Source: Rhabdophis nuchalis
Taxonomy: Eukaryota > Chordata > Lepidosauria > Squamata > Natricidae
Reading direction: 5' to 3'
DNA: 64,000 nucleotides
Assembly: GCA_039707465.1 (NCBI GenBank)
Contig: CM077648.1
Location: forward strand, 29,577,119 to 29,641,118
The position numbers and the translations under genes were made by a program. Positions 12,100-25,135 of this stretch are shown here, one piece after another. How positions within the stretch are numbered: the stretch's first letter is position 1; every line of letters begins with the position of its first letter. Below the pieces are notes generated by a model, which saw only the letters and a list, made by a program, of their open reading frames with translations, had not been told where the DNA came from and made no database searches.

Positions 12100-12483
12100 C
12101 AGTGGTGGGTTTCTGCAGGCTCGCACCTACTCGCAAGAACTGGATGGTGAAATTTAGAGAGCCGGTGAGAGGGGGTTCCACCGGCGGACCCAGAAGTAAG
12201 TCTGGCCTGCCGCTGCCGGTAACCCAATGGGAAGGAAAGGAAAGAAAGGCAGAAAGTAAGAAAGGAAGGAAGGAAGGAAAGAAAGAAAGAAAGAAAGAAA
12301 GAAAGAATTTATCATCACAATTGAGCCCAAAATTTTGGTTGCTAAGCAAGAGCGTTGTTAAATGAATTTCACCACATTTTACAAGTTGGCCACTCTCACC
12401 CTGTCACATGACTGCCAAGCCACGCCCACAAAATAGGCCACACCTACATGGTAGGTTCTAAAAGAAATTGAAACCCACCACTG
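12100..12483. mobile_element. hAT MITE carrying foreign internal segments
   Basis: It has a perfect 14-bp terminal inverted repeat (CAGTGGTGGGTTTC and its complement) and a perfect TSD, GTAGGTAC, at 12092-12099 and 12484-12491. A GGAA/GAAA tract occupies 12233-12305. Bases about 12312-12380 (GGTTGCTAAGCAAGA, TTGTTAAATGAAT) match, in reverse orientation, the MITE family at 37690-38045. The element therefore looks assembled from several repeats. Purine-rich open frames here are not genes. Confidence 0.85.
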
Positions 12484-12489
12484 GTAGGT

Positions 12490-14102
12490 ACCGTCTGTAT
12501 GCTCTTAAATAAACTTTTTCTTCTTCAAACAGCTGGGTCTACTATCGTTCCTATGCAAATCCCAGCTTGAATAGGGCTCCCAAAATTCTTGTGACACTAG
12601 TTAGATTTATTCAACTTAATATGCAGGATTATCAGTTTACAGACAAATGGTAGTCATTCTGCTTATTATTTCCTATTAAATAATTTGTGAGTATCTAAAA
12701 CCCTGCAGTTCAGAAATTTAAAAAGTATGGTTGCCTGCCAGTTTAGTGAAAAATCAGAGCACTTACTTGCTTGACTTTATTTTTTTTGCTCCAGATTTAT
12801 TTTCTCCATCTTCTCTACTCTCCCATTTATCAATATATTGCCAAAGCTTCTCTAACAGGATTAATATATGAAGAACATTTGACTGTTCAAGAAAAAGGCA
12901 ATCCATTTTTTTTTAAAGTGCAATACATATTTTATATTTGCTAAGTGGAATCTATCTAGGCCTGGCACAGTAATGACTACATATATGCTAAAGAACATGT
13001 ATGCTTAAATGCCTTAAAGCCTCCTGGCTCAACACTGTTACAGTTTTGACAGATGAGGGAGGCTGTTTTAGGAAAGCCTTATTAATTTTTCAGCTGGAAT
13101 ACATAGATTGACAGTTGTGGTTATTCCCTACAATAAGACCATTCAGATAGACTCAAGGCTAAGCAGAATAGAAATGGGATTTGACCTTTTATGTAACTTG
13201 TGGCAGATCATAAGGAATCACTTAACACTTGTATATTTGAGAGCTTACACAACGTATAGTAATTTATACCTACGTGAACAAGACATACACAGGTGGTTTT
13301 GAAAAAAAACAAGTCTTGTGCATAATTATTATTAATTATTATTCTGATCCATTCTTGCCTATTTTGCTTTGAATTGCCTATTTGGATCTTCTGAATATTA
13401 ATCAGAAGTCATTTAGGTTTAAAGTTCCAGAACCATCCTAGCCATAGAAGCTAGAAAAGAGGAAAGTCTTAAGCAGATTCTGAACAAGCATAACGATATT
13501 ATTAGCTCAGGTTTTGTGGATCTCTTTGATTCTAAAGTATAAATCAAAGCATCCAAAAGAACAAAGCTATTAGGTTTGTTTTGATTCCGTGTCCCATTTT
13601 TCTTACTCTTATATCATGCTATCCTACTTTCATAACTTTGACTTTTAAACACTAAAAGGACGTGTGTGTGTGTTTATGCACACACATGTACATTCACATA
13701 CATGGATACACACACATGCACACACACGTATAGACATGCACACCACATGCACAGATATTTAACTGGCCTTTTTGTGGACAGCTTTTCTCACACGGAGACG
13801 AAATCATTTTTAAAAAATGCATTTTTAGGGTATTTTCTCAAATACAATCAGAAAAGAAATGAGGCTCAAATTAATTTTTTTAATACTATAAATAATTCTG
13901 TGTTTTTCTCAATTATTTTGTTTTCGGGTGTCTTACTTGTTTATTTTTACTATTTATTATGTCTCAAAAGTTAGAATTGGCCAATTCCCTTTGGATCTCT
14001 AAAATAATCAGCACATTCTTAGGATATGTAGTTACTTATATGCATATTTTGAATTGTTAACTCCATTGCAACATTCTAATATCTATTCTCCTAGATTAAA
14101 AA
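12490..14102. other. unique DNA with an AC/CACA-rich patch
   Basis: No recognised gene or element. An impure AC-rich simple repeat lies at about 13660-13755; the histidine- and threonine-rich open frame over it is an artefact of that composition. Confidence 0.5.
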
Positions 14103-14235
14103 GTAAAGGTAAAGGTTCCCCCGCATATGCATGCTAGTTGTTTCCAACTCTAGGGGTGGTGCTCATCTCCATTTCTAAGCCAAAGAGTCAGCACTGTCCG
14201 AAGACGTCTCTGTGGGCATGTGCCATTGATCTATT
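14103..14235 (-). mobile_element. Sauria SINE, 3' fragment
   Basis: The AAAGGTAAAGGTTCCC tail, then CTAGTTGTTTCCAACTC and GGTGCTCATCTCC, match the 3' (BovB-like) half of the two fuller copies at 27338-27694 and 44430-44785. The tRNA-like head is absent. The element reads on the minus strand. Confidence 0.8.
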
Positions 14236-14474
14236 GAATCAGCTATACTTAAAACGTAAATGGCTTGTTTTTAATGGCTGGCAAGCTGTAGGATCATTCT
14301 TATGGTACTGAGTTTGGCCTTGAATACAAAAGCCTTTGTAACCAGGTTCCACTCAAAGGAACACAGCATCATGGGGTAACTGTCTCATGCAGGTTGCATG
14401 TAAACCTTATTCAAGGACAAAATACAAAGCAGTTTGTGATATTGCTTGTCCGGTAGGATTGCCAGGGGGAAAAT

Positions 14475-14736
14475 CAGAGGTGGTATTCAGTCGGTTCTGA
14501 CCGGTTCTAGCAGAAATATTGAGTAGTTTGGAGAATAGGCAAATAGGCTGGCTTCCCAGCTGATCGGTGTGGTCAGTCTATTGCTGTCTTCTTTTGTTGC
14601 TCTACACAGGAGAAGGAATTGGAAAGCAGGTTAGTGGGGTGGGGAGAGAATGGGGATTTTGCAATATCCTTCCCCTGCCAAGCCCACCAAGCCATGCTCA
14701 CAGAATCGGTAGTAAAAGTTTTTGAATCCCACCACT
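14475..14736. mobile_element. hAT MITE of the GGTTCTGACCGGTTCT family
   Basis: It begins CAGAGGTGGTATTCAG and ends GAATCCCACCACTG. Internal phrases (GACCGGTTCTAGCAG, GAGTAGTTTGGAGAA, AAGCCATGCTCACAGAA) recur in the copies at 21895, 34838 and 46416. The flanking 8-mers do not match well, so the family assignment rests on termini and body. Confidence 0.78.
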
Positions 14737-14739
14737 GGG

Positions 14740-15680
14740 GTGAGGGTGGGGGGAATACCAGAAGTCACATGAGCAAAGCCCCCACCCCTTTATAATATGC
14801 ACTGTGATGCATCCAAAAAAGGAGACTTCATTCATCATGGCCACCATTTGACTTTTTTAAACTTGACCCTCTGTGGGTGCCTCTTCTATTTGTTGCATTG
14901 TTTCCCCCCCCCCCCTTATAGCTAGATGTTTTATTTGTGGTATATTAAATAGTTTTGCATTACTTTTAGCATTTCTGCATGCCTACTTTCGAACCTTTTT
15001 ACAATTTTAAAGATAGAGTTGATCTCTCTGTCAATCTAGTTTTGCATTGTGTTTTCTTGCTGGCTGTGGCATTCTGAAGAGTGAATCCAGGAAAGCCAGA
15101 GGAATCATTCATATTATGCATATCTCCAATCATTGGCAGTGAGACAGAACAGAGAGAGAGAGAGAGATCAGCAGTGGGGCAGCAAATTTCATACCAGTAT
15201 AATTTTTTTGCTAACTCAAGGATAGATGGAGAGCACTTTAATTCAGTAATGGGGAAACATCCAAAGCTTAGTTGTACACTGCTATTTCCAATTTTCCAGT
15301 TTACTGAGGCTATAATTTTATAAGCTTACCTGGAAGTCTGCCAAACCAAAGTACTGATTCAGAACCTATGTGAGATGAGCTCCCCTCTCCCACAAACATT
15401 TATTTGCATGATATCATAAATGGGTGAGGATTGCAAGCAATGTTAGTATATCCAGGTTTCTATGGTCTGGGAAATGCTGGTTCAAGGCAGGAATATGAGG
15501 CTCAGTTCATTCTTTTACCACAGGGATTATTTGCTCCGTCCACCTCTCAAATCCCAGAATCCACTTCATCTTTGTGTGGTTGTGTTTTGCGTAGGATAAT
15601 ACATCCAATGTAGAACACCTCCATGCTAGCATTAGGAGCTTTGAAGGCAGCAGAATTTGGCCACCACGGCAAGTATAGAA
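14740..15680. other. unique DNA with short homopolymer and GA tracts
   Basis: A short C run lies near 14907 and a (GA)n run near 15152. No gene or interspersed repeat is recognised. Confidence 0.5.
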
Positions 15681-15684
15681 AAGT

Positions 15685-16620
15685 CGGCAAGTTTATTTAG
15701 TTTATCAAATGTATTATAGCTTCCCATTCCAGAAAATTATGGGAAGCTTACAAAGCCAAACAATTTAAAAAGTTTTTAAACACATGAAACAAACATGGCA
15801 GCGCAGTTTACAAAACCACCGTACCTATTAAAACACAATAGAAAACTCTTTCAAGGCTGCTCATATATACCTTTCCAGGCCTAGAAAGAAAGCTAGGCCA
15901 CATGGGCTTTCTGGAACCCTGGAAGATTAGGCACCATATGCATTTCTTGGGGGATGTGTTCCAGCAGGCAAAGGTGGCAAGAGAGGGCATGTTTCTTTGG
16001 CCCTATAGGGCCATGATGGGGAACCTATGGCATACATGCCAGAGATGGCATGCAGAGCCCTCTCCATGGGCACACACACCATCACCAGCTGCTCTTCACG
16101 GGCACCAGAGCATCAGAAAATGGCCTGAAAATGACCCAAAAAACAGGTCAGATTTTGAACCATTTTTGGGCTGTTTTTCAGGCCATTTTGGGGTAATTTT
16201 CAGGCTGTTTTTCATGCCACTTCCAGGTTGTTTTCATGCTATTTTTAGACCAAAAATGCCCCCAAAATAGCCTGAAAATGCCCCCCAAAATGTCCCCAAA
16301 GCAGGCATGTGTGCACCGGCCAGCTAGTCTTTGGGTTTCTGGTGCTTTGGTGCACACACATGCACATACATTCTGGTTTGGACAGTGCCAAAAAGGTTCG
16401 CTATCAGTGCTATAGGATAATCACTTTTAATTCAGTGCACACATTCTGCCACGATGCACAGAGAAGGCAGAAACAATTGGAGGTAGCCAATCTCTCCAAT
16501 AACTAAACCCTATGCCATGAAGAGTTTTCTAGGTACAGCCAACCTTAAGTTTGCAGCTGAATGCAGCTTGCAAAACTGTGACGATACATGGCCATAACAA
16601 GAACAGACCACTGCTACATT
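15685..16620 (-). mobile_element. old L2/CR1-like LINE 3' region, split by a hAT
   Basis: The plus strand starts TTTATTTAGTTTATCAAATG and later has CTATGCCATGAAGAGTTTTC and AACCTTAAGTTTGCAGCTGAATG. These are the antisense of the C-terminal coding part and 3' UTR of L2-like LINEs, as seen in better copies at 22823 and 57491. The element is heavily mutated and interrupted by the hAT at 16011-16409. The right edge is approximate. Confidence 0.6.
16011..16409 (+). mobile_element. hAT MITE inside an old LINE
   Basis: It starts CCATGATGGGGAACC and ends GGTTCGCTATCAGTG, matching the terminal sequence of the pair at 3403-4050. The flanking 8-mers CTATAGGG (16003-16010) and CTATAGGA (16410-16417) agree at seven of eight positions. 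The interior holds repeated CCAAAA/TTTTGGG segments. The 122-codon open frame crossing its left edge is not a gene. Confidence 0.84.
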
Positions 16621-19529
16621 GCATCTTCCTTTCTTAAGAGTTTTTGAAAAAGTGAAGGTGATCCTTTTTAGGCAACGATCGAAGAAGCTGAGTCAAGACA
16701 TTCAGTGTCTGTCTGGCAAGCAAGCTTGATTAGCTGAAAGTTCTTTGCATGAAGTTGTTAGCCAGAAAGCACATCATGGCTTGGCTAGTGATTTCCTGTA
16801 AACTCATAAACTTGGGAAAGATTCCAAGGTACTTTGTTTGATACATGAATTCATGCACACATCAAATCCTTCTCCCCCCCTTTTTTTCTTTTTGGAATCT
16901 CTTATATATAATGCGTGGTTTTCGAACTGTCATAGTATTGTGTAGTAATTTTTAGAATAGGTTTTTATCCTGTAACAAATTATTCTTTTCTTCCTCAGAG
17001 AATGTTTTAAAAAAAAGACAGAATATAAAGAAAAGGTCCTGGGAGTAGACTCGGCACTTCATAAACTCTATAAATTCAAAGAATTATAAATAAATCATGC
17101 AAACCATTTGAACATGTGATTTAACTTAGTTCAATGTGCAAGTGAAAAAAGCAACTACAAATTAATCATAAAAATGGGCCATCTATTATTCACTGAGTTC
17201 GCTATGCTGTCATTATATTAAAATAATTTGTACTGGTGAAAGGACCTTTGTAACAAGTGAAATCTTAAAGTGAAGTCTGTCTTTGCTCTTCAAAGATTTT
17301 ATTTTGCCTTTGATTTGATTAGAGCTCCGGGTCAGAAATGAAAGTATCCCTCATAAAACAAAGTGGGCTGGCAAACCATCTTCACTTTCATTTCTAATAA
17401 TTGCCAGACCTGCCACAAACATAAGTAAGTAGAAAACAATCTTTGGCTGCATTTGCTGAGAAAGGTACTGTATATTTTTTTATTAGAGATCAAGTATATT
17501 GCAGTAATGCATAGCTAGAACCAAGTTTCGCACTGCAAAATCACTATGTTATATTTTTCCCTTCTTTCTCCTCCTTAACTGTCTTTCATTTCCCACCCCA
17601 AGGTAATGAATTAAAATCTTGCAAGCTGTTTTCCTAATGGTCAGTTCAAGCATGCCCTGGTAAGCCACTCCTTCCTTCTTCCAACTGGATGACCTTGAAG
17701 CAGCTTCTGGAGATGGCATAGTATCTACTTTCGGTTTCTCAATCATTCACCCCTTTGTCCCCCTTCATGGTAGACTATCATCGCATATCAGTGAAGAACA
17801 AGTAAGCCTGAGATGTCAGCTGACAATAATCCCTACTGTTTGCTTAATATAACAAGCCAGTTTTCTCAGAAAATCTGGATGTGTTGCTCAGAGGAGTATC
17901 TGTAATTTATATCTATAAAAAAAAAAATCCACCTGCCACTTGCTGACTTTATGGTACACAATTATTTTAGGCCAGGTGAACTGCTGAAATAATGGAAAGG
18001 CAGGGAATGTATAAGTCTCCAAGTAATAAGGCAATGCTTATATAGTTCTTTTTAAAGAAATCCGAAACCAAATTCTCAATTACTTCTTCAAAGTTCATCA
18101 GTGTTGCGTCTTTGTGTTACTGCTACTGTTTGCTTGGCAATATGTTGTAATTGATATTTGATTTTAAATTGATATAATTAAGACAACAGCAGCTGACTCC
18201 CTTCGCCCCGTGCAACGAAGAATATAACCAGCCAATCACCCAACTCCTATAAAAAGATATTGTACTGCTTGGGATGCAATGTTGGATTATTTAAAGATGT
18301 TATCTGTGATAACCGCAGGATAGCTGAAACTATTACAATATGCTGTGAAAATTTTACACTGGTATAAATAACTTGATTCCAATTTGAGCAGACTGCAAAG
18401 AAAATTAAGAACAGAGAGATTGATGCCCCGGAAAGATCAATGATCCATCCAGTCTCATATTCTGCTTCTGACAATGGCCTAATGATCAGGAGAAGAAATG
18501 TACACAGCCAGTGGTGGGACACTGTACCAGAGGGAAAAATCTTTTCCTATACCCAGCTGGTGATCAGTATCTGTTTAAAAGCATGAAAATTGATGGCCAT
18601 TGTAAATTTCAGTCTAGCTATTGCAACTAAATTGGATAGCTTCTTATTGTCCCCCAAACTGCCCTTTTCCTGTCTTCCTCAAAACTACAGTTCTGTTGAC
18701 CATAACTAGACATTGTTTCTTTTTAATAGATGATGGCCTGAACATGTTTTTCTATTTTCATGGCAAATTTACTGTTATATTAATTGACACTGAAGGGTTT
18801 TCCTTAAAAAATTAGTTAATGAAAAGATGAAAAAAATAATAATCATAGCACCATCTGGCTCTGGGGCGGCTAACATTGGATGCAATAAAAGTGCAAAAAA
18901 AAAGTTTATTTATTGCATCCTTCATTTTACTGCCAGAGGGTAGTTGTAACTACTCCTTCTCTTCCTCCTTCTCAGGTCTCAAAATAATTTAGCTAGTCTT
19001 CGGTAAAACGCTTCTTCATTAGGTATGGAATGCCCCATTTCCTGCCTGCCTCAGGCAAGAAAACCAGGAGCTATGCACTTCCTTTCCTCATTTCTCGGTT
19101 ACTCAGTACATTTCCTTGTTGTGGCAAAGCTTTGTTGAAGTTCTACTCCAGTCTTCAACTTTACTGCAAAAGCTGTTATGGTTTAGAGAGAATTTGAAGA
19201 AAGGTATCCAGTGTGAGAATGACAGAAACTCATGGCAGTACTATGTCTGCTCATTGTATCCTTCTTCCAAAATTCACAAACTTTCATCTAAATGGGGCCA
19301 TGTCAAGATACTACACAGTGTTAAGGAGTGCCTGCTCACATCAGGTTGCATGGATAACTGAATAAGCTACAGAGAATATTATTTTAAACAGGAAAATGAT
19401 TGAGCATTTCATGCCACTGCCAATTGGACACATGGCACAGAAGGTATGGCATGTGGAGCAGATGATCCTCCCATAGCTATTGGTCTGCATGTTCTTTAGT
19501 TCCAGGATTGTCTAAAATATTTTATCCAT
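16620..19529. other. unique noncoding DNA
   Basis: No gene or interspersed repeat is recognised. Bases about 17270-17420 are less simple in composition and free of repeats. A 12-bp inverted repeat, GGATGCAATAAA with TTTATTGCATCC, lies at about 18878-18920. Confidence 0.45.
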
Positions 19530-19748
19530 AGTTTTATCCTCAGTGGTTAGAATACAACATTGCAGGCTAATTCTATTGATTGCCAGCAGTTCGATCCTTA
19601 TCGGCTCAAGGTTGACTCAGCCTTCCATCCTTCCAAGGTCGGTAAATTGAGGACCCAGATTGTTGGGGCAATATGCTGACTCTGTAAACCACTTAGGAAC
19701 GGCTGTAAAGCACTGTAAAGTGGTATACAAGTGCTATTGCTATTGCTA
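19530..19748 (+). mobile_element. tRNA-derived SINE with head and tail
   Basis: An A-box-like CAGTGGTTAGAA at about 19541 and a B-box-like CAGTTCGATCC at about 19588 form a decayed tRNA-like head. The body starts GGCTCAAGGTTGACTCAGCC and ends in GTGCTATTGCTATTGCTAT. The family is the same as the truncated copy at 4242-4398. It is not a functional tRNA gene: the cloverleaf arms are not complementary enough and a SINE body follows. Confidence 0.75.
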
Positions 19749-21894
19749 TCCCTACAGTCTGTGATTTCTGTCTTCAGATTTGTAGTTACCTCACGTTTTC
19801 CCACTTTTTTCCTGAGTTGTCCTATCTACACAGAACTTTTTGTTAGAGTTAGAGATGTCCTAACTATGGAAATCTTCACGGATTTTGAAATACTCTTATC
19901 CACTTCCTTTAACAACTTCATCACTGATATGGGAGGCCCATCAGCCTGGAGGCCTGTTCTAATAGGAAGACCTCATCTCTTCTTCCATATTCTTTTCAAT
20001 TGAGACACTGGAGCCTGCAATGGCTAGAAAGAAGGGTCAGAAACATCAGTGTTATGCACAATTTCTTTCTGTATATGTATATAGGCTCTCACATTTCAAA
20101 ACATTAGCCTACTAACAGATTTCATTAAATCGTTATATTGCTATACAAACTAGGAAGACAATGATAATTGAATGTAGTTTACCTAAAAGAAGCTAGCTAG
20201 AATCTTAAATATTTAATCCCAGGTCTTTGTTTTACATCCTTATTTTTAAATTTCCCATCACCCCATGATTTATTTATGCTTGTTTTGAATGGACTTTGTT
20301 CTCACTTGTTCGAAGTGATTGATTTATTGATTCGCTGACTGATTAAGTGCCATTAAGTCAGTGTCAACACTTAGTAATAATGTAATAAACAGTGCTTCTT
20401 CAGGATGATCTGTCCCCACCTTGGTCTTTCAGGTCTTCCAGTTTAATTCATCACAATTTAATTAAATCTATCCAACTCACTGTGGTCAAGTTCTTTTTCT
20501 CTTTCTCTTTCTCTCTTTCTCTTTCCTTCTACTTGCCTAGCATTAAAGACCTTTCCAGAAAGTTAGCTCTTTACAACATCTCTTGTCTAAACTTGGGTCT
20601 TGTTGTTGGTATCTCAGCAATTGATTTGTTCTAGGATCCATTTGTTTGGTTTCTTGGTATTCTCAGAAGCTGTCTCCAGATAATATGGAACCTTGCTGCA
20701 GTGCCAAAATTGAATGTGCCTAAGATAGCAAATTGCTTACTATAAAAGCAAGCACTTTGATCTCATCGTTAGTGAAATCTAATAATGTATTTTACATAAC
20801 CTCGGGAAACCGTAATACAATTAAGCACTCATCTTTGCCTTTTGATTCTCTAATAATACTTCCTCTTTCACAGTGGTATGCATATGAAATAATAAAATAG
20901 TCAATATTTGAGATTCCAATAGCTAAAAGCATTGTTTCCTGTAATTTCTTTTCCCTCTAACGCTAGGAACAATTTGAAACTATCACCACTGCACATTATT
21001 CTGTAGTATATTCACTAATATCCACTAATTAAGAAACAGTTTGACAGCATCTTCACTTTCTATTCTAATATGAAAATGTTGTATACTCAGGCCATCCTTG
21101 ATAGTCTATATTACCGCTATTTAACTAGAATTAAGATCCTTCACTTCTGAGTTAATTCCTTCTCCTGTGCCTTCTTCTCCTTCAAGTGTTGTATTATATA
21201 TTGCTATTATTGTTAAAATTAGTATTACATTTAACATTTGGAGGGATGAGAATGAACACTGGCATATTATCGGAGGTTTTATTTGCATTGTATCTATTTT
21301 GCTTGTCTATTACTTTTTAAAAACTAGCTTTTATTGCTATTAATGCCACCCATATTACTCGTTCAATCAGTTATTGTTTAATTTCTTTAGAACTATCTCT
21401 TTCAATTTGTCTAGAAGTAATGGGATTTGTAATTCAATGCATAGGTAAATATTTATGTTAGACGTTGTACAGAATTATTACTTCACAGTTTCAGAAGTGT
21501 TATCATATACAATGAGACAGAATAATAAAACCATAAATAGAACAAGTATGCACCATCTTTCTTAAATTCACTTCTGATCAATGTTATAGGATCACCATCC
21601 TTAGTTGTAGAGCTGGACTCTTGATTATATTCTTGAGGCATGTTCCTCAGGATGAAAAGGAATAAGTGTGCCATTTTGAAACATTTTTGCTATATCTGGT
21701 GGCACTTCCTCGGGTACTGTGCTAATGGGGAAATATAAATGATGGGCAGTACTAGTTTCATTTGATGCATTATTCCCACATTGGGATCACAAGTCTATTC
21801 AAGAAATTTGAATATACATATTTAAAGATGTTCAACAGGCATGAAGTTAGTAGGTTGTCTGGATCCCGTTGTACCCTGCCAGGTGCTTCCACAG
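19749..21894. other. unique DNA with a CT-rich tract
   Basis: A TTTC/TC-rich microsatellite lies at about 20492-20528. Otherwise I see nothing recognisable. Confidence 0.5.
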
Positions 21895-22174
21895 CAGAGG
21901 TGCTAACAGGTTCTGACCAGTTCTGGAGAACTGGTAGCAGAAATTTTGAGTAGTTCAGAGAACCACCTCTGACTGGCCCCACCCCCATCTATTCTCTGCC
22001 TCCCAAGTCCCAGATGATCGGGAGGAAATGGGAATTTTGCAGTAACCTTCCCCTGGAGTGGGAAGGAAATGGAGATTTTGCAATATCCTACCCCTGCCAT
22101 GCCCACCAAGCCATGTCACACCCACCAAGCTACGCTTATAGAAACGGTAGTAAAAAAATTAAATCCCACCACTG
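21895..22174. mobile_element. hAT MITE with perfect TSD
   Basis: It begins CAGAGGTGCTAACAGG and ends AAATCCCACCACTG. A perfect 8-bp TSD, TTCCACAG, lies at 21887-21894 and 22175-22182. The body shares GGTAGCAGAAATTTTGAG and CCATGCCCACCAAGCC with the copies at 14475, 34838 and 46416, which makes this the best-bounded member of the family. Confidence 0.9.
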
Positions 22175-22822
22175 TTCCACAGGGCATGAATATGAGAAAA
22201 CAACACTAGAAATGGTTAACAGATACTCAATTTCCTCACCAAGTCTGCAATGGTTTTGAAAATATCTCTTGCATCTATGAAACTGTGAAGAGTGTCATGT
22301 ATTTTGTGGAATATATTGCAGTACTCGGGATTGCAAACAGGGATTGTTCACTTTTCACTGCCTTAGTTACTTTCCCTGGAGAGTACAACTGAGAACAGAA
22401 AATCACCAGTAGTTGGAGAGTTCGGTTCACCAGCTGCTCACTCTCCCTATCAATCAACTGTAGAAATTGTTAAGGATTCTTGTAAGAATACTCAGAAGCA
22501 TCATATCCTGGCAAGGTCATGACATTACAATTTAAGAAAAGTTGAATAAGCAGATCAATAAGCTGCCTGTCTTGTTTATTATTAACAAAGTAAAGTTTAT
22601 TCACTTTTTATGAGCAGATAGAGGAATTAATGAAGATACAATATATGACCCCACGTTGATGAATTAGTCAACCTTTTCATTTCCTTTCCTAAATTCCAAA
22701 AAACAAACAAAAAACAAACCTTCTAAGAGCTTCTTCTTTGTATCAACTCAGTCAGATTGGTCGAAGAGCTTTAGAGCTAGAACATATGATTGTAGGTATA
22801 AGGTCCCAAATTCAGTTCAGAA

Positions 22823-23470
22823 CAGTTTAGTTCAGATTTCAGATTTATTGGATTTATATGCCGTCCTTCTCCCAAAGGACTCAGGGCGGCAGACAACATA
22901 AGAGACATATAGTACAAAAGTTAGAAAAATATTAAATAAAAAATTCAATGAGCAATAAGTTAATAGACATTATAAAATAAATTAAAATTGGAATTAAAAT
23001 GAATACGTTATTTTGTTCAGGCCAGGCGAGCTTGCTGGAAAAGCCAGCTTTTTAGGGCGCACCGGAAGGATGAGAGGTCGGGAATTATGCAAAGCTCTGA
23101 GGGTAGCTCATTCCAAAGGGAAGGCACTCCCACAGAGAAGGCTCTCCCCCTGGGGGTCGTCAGCCGACACTGGCTGTTGGCACCCTGAGGAGGCCAACTC
23201 TGTGTGATTGTACTGGACAATGGGAGGCTACCAGTGGCAGTAGGTGGTCTCGCAAGTACCCTGGGCCTAAGCCATGGAGCACTTTGTACCTTGAATCGCA
23301 CCCGGTGAACAACCGGCAACCAGTGCAGGTCGCCAAAAAGGAGTGTAACATGGGAGCACCTAGGTACCCCCATGATAACCTACATGGCCGCATTCTGGAC
23401 CAGTTGAAGCCTCCGGGTGCTCTTCAAGGGCAGCCCCATGTAGAGAGCATTACAGTAGTCCAGGCAAGAG
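22823..23470 (-). mobile_element. L2-like LINE, 5'-truncated, with TSD
   Basis: On the minus strand, broken frames encode LDYCNALYMGLPLKSTR, then a LHWLPVVHRVRFKV-like stretch and RLTTPRGRAFSVGVPSLWNE. These match the last 150 residues of the intact LINE protein at 57706-60512. The 3' UTR includes GGACTCAGGGCGGCAGAC in antisense. The 12-mers TTCAGTTCAGAA (22811-22822) and TTCAGTTCTGAA (23471-23482) differ at one base and fit a TSD. Only the 3' 650 bp was copied, the usual outcome of incomplete reverse transcription. A frameshift separates the two coding pieces. Confidence 0.87.
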
Positions 23471-23579
23471 TTCAGTTCTGAATGCAATTCAAGTTCCTGG
23501 TCATTATGTTTGAAGTCTGGAAATTGGATAGATGAGGAAATCAGGATCTGAATTCTCATCACCTGAACCTACACCCCAT

Positions 23580-23800
23580 TTTTCTGGGAGATAAGGTCCA
23601 CTCAACTAGTAGAGCATCTTTCATCGTCTTCCTGGCGGTATCTGCCCATCCCACTACATAAGATAGTTCCCTTCCCTGAAATATTGTCATCAAGTAGGAC
23701 CTAGGAAGTTTGCCTTTTCTGTGGCTGCCCCTACCTTATGTAACAGTTTCCCCCAGGCAATCTAGCAGACCTTCAACCCTTGTAATCTTCTGGAAGGCAA
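23580..23800 (+). mobile_element. relic of an L2-like LINE C terminus
   Basis: One plus-strand frame near 23708-23765 reads AFSVAAPTLCNSFPQ, very close to the AFSVAGPALWNDLPP stretch of the intact LINE. The surroundings are too decayed to place the ends. Confidence 0.55.
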
Positions 23801-24412
23801 ATACATTTACAAAAATTCCTAATCCAGCTTGAATGTGAAGATATTAGGCACTAGATATCTTCAGATCTATTCATCTGTTTCTTCAGATGACAAAAACTTA
23901 GATCTTAGACTTATGCTTATCAAAAATGAGTTTAAAAATAAGAAGAAAAATTGTGATCCATTATTTATTCAATATATTATAACCAGCACCAATATGAAAA
24001 ATTTAAAAATGCAGGTTCAAAAGGGGACTTTTTTGTTTGTGCTTTTTTGTAAAAGAGGCATTTTCTCTTTGCATTCCACTTTTGCCAACCTGACAGCTCA
24101 CCCACATCCCGGTTGATTTCTTTGGGCTTTTTTGTATCACAGCAGTTAAGAAAGTGAAAAATCACTAAAAACCTGTCTACATTGTTGTCTTCAATAGTAA
24201 AGCAGTTTTATGTGCCTAATTTTTTAAAAAGGATTTTTTGTTTACATCCATAGCATCTGGTAACATATGAAGGCAGCACAAATCACTTCGCTCCAGATGT
24301 TTAATAACTTGTCTACATATTTTTAAAATACAGAAGAATTCTTGTCATTCTTCAATTTGTGAGTTTCTCAGACTTTAAAATGAAAGTTTCCTTTATAACA
24401 TATATTTTAAAA

Positions 24413-24602
24413 CAGGGGTCTCCAACTCCCCAGTCTGTGGACTGGCACTGATTTGTGTTATGCCAGAAACCAGGCCACGCAAACAAGCAGCACCCCATCC
24501 ATAGGATGCAGGCAGCACATGAAACCATGCCTTCTGGTTCATGGTAATAAAACCTTTCTCCACAGAGCCGGTCCCTGGTGCCCAAAAGGTTAGTGACCAC
24601 TG
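24413..24602. mobile_element. hAT MITE
   Basis: It starts CAGGGGTCTCCAACTC and ends GTTAGTGACCACTG. The flanking 8-mers TTTTAAAA (24405-24412) and TCTTAAAA (24603-24610) agree at seven of eight positions. The body (GCCAGAAACCAGGCCACG, GGCAGCACATGAAACCAT) is also found, inverted, in the right part of the chimera at 2771-3085. Confidence 0.86.
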
Positions 24603-24920
24603 TCTTAAAACACAATTTTTAGTAACATACCTTTTCCTAGTTTTTTTTTGTCCAAGATATTTTTACTGGAGATCTTTGAAGTGTTAGGTAGACTTCAAAA
24701 CTAACATTTGCTTAGTTATGAAATCCAGAGGGAACAAAATTCACTAAAGTGCTTCCAGAAAAATTCATGATGCAATCTTTTCCAGTGCTAATGGCAGCCT
24801 ACAGGGAAACAGCCTTAAAAGAACTAGGAACTGTTAAAAGCACTTTCAACATTATAGTTCAACTGTGGTAATGATTAAGGCATGGCTGCATTCTACAATA
24901 ACAATGTCTTATTAAATAGG

Positions 24921-25055
<135 letters not shown>

Positions 25056-25135
25056 GCAATTGTGACTTCCCTTCCCAAAATCAGTGTACATAGTTTATTT
25101 TTACTCATTATTCCACAAAAGGGAATGGGGAATAT

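Noticed and set aside
12068..12365. Lys/Glu-rich and Phe/Ser-rich open frames
   Set aside because: They lie over a GAAA tract within a hAT MITE.
15902..16270. 122-codon plus-strand open frame
   Set aside because: It straddles the left edge of a hAT MITE and an old LINE, so its sequence is explained by repeats.
18878..18920. 12-bp inverted repeat as a terminator hairpin
   Set aside because: It is a short A/T-rich coincidence with no gene upstream; factor-independent terminators of this type do not apply in vertebrate DNA.
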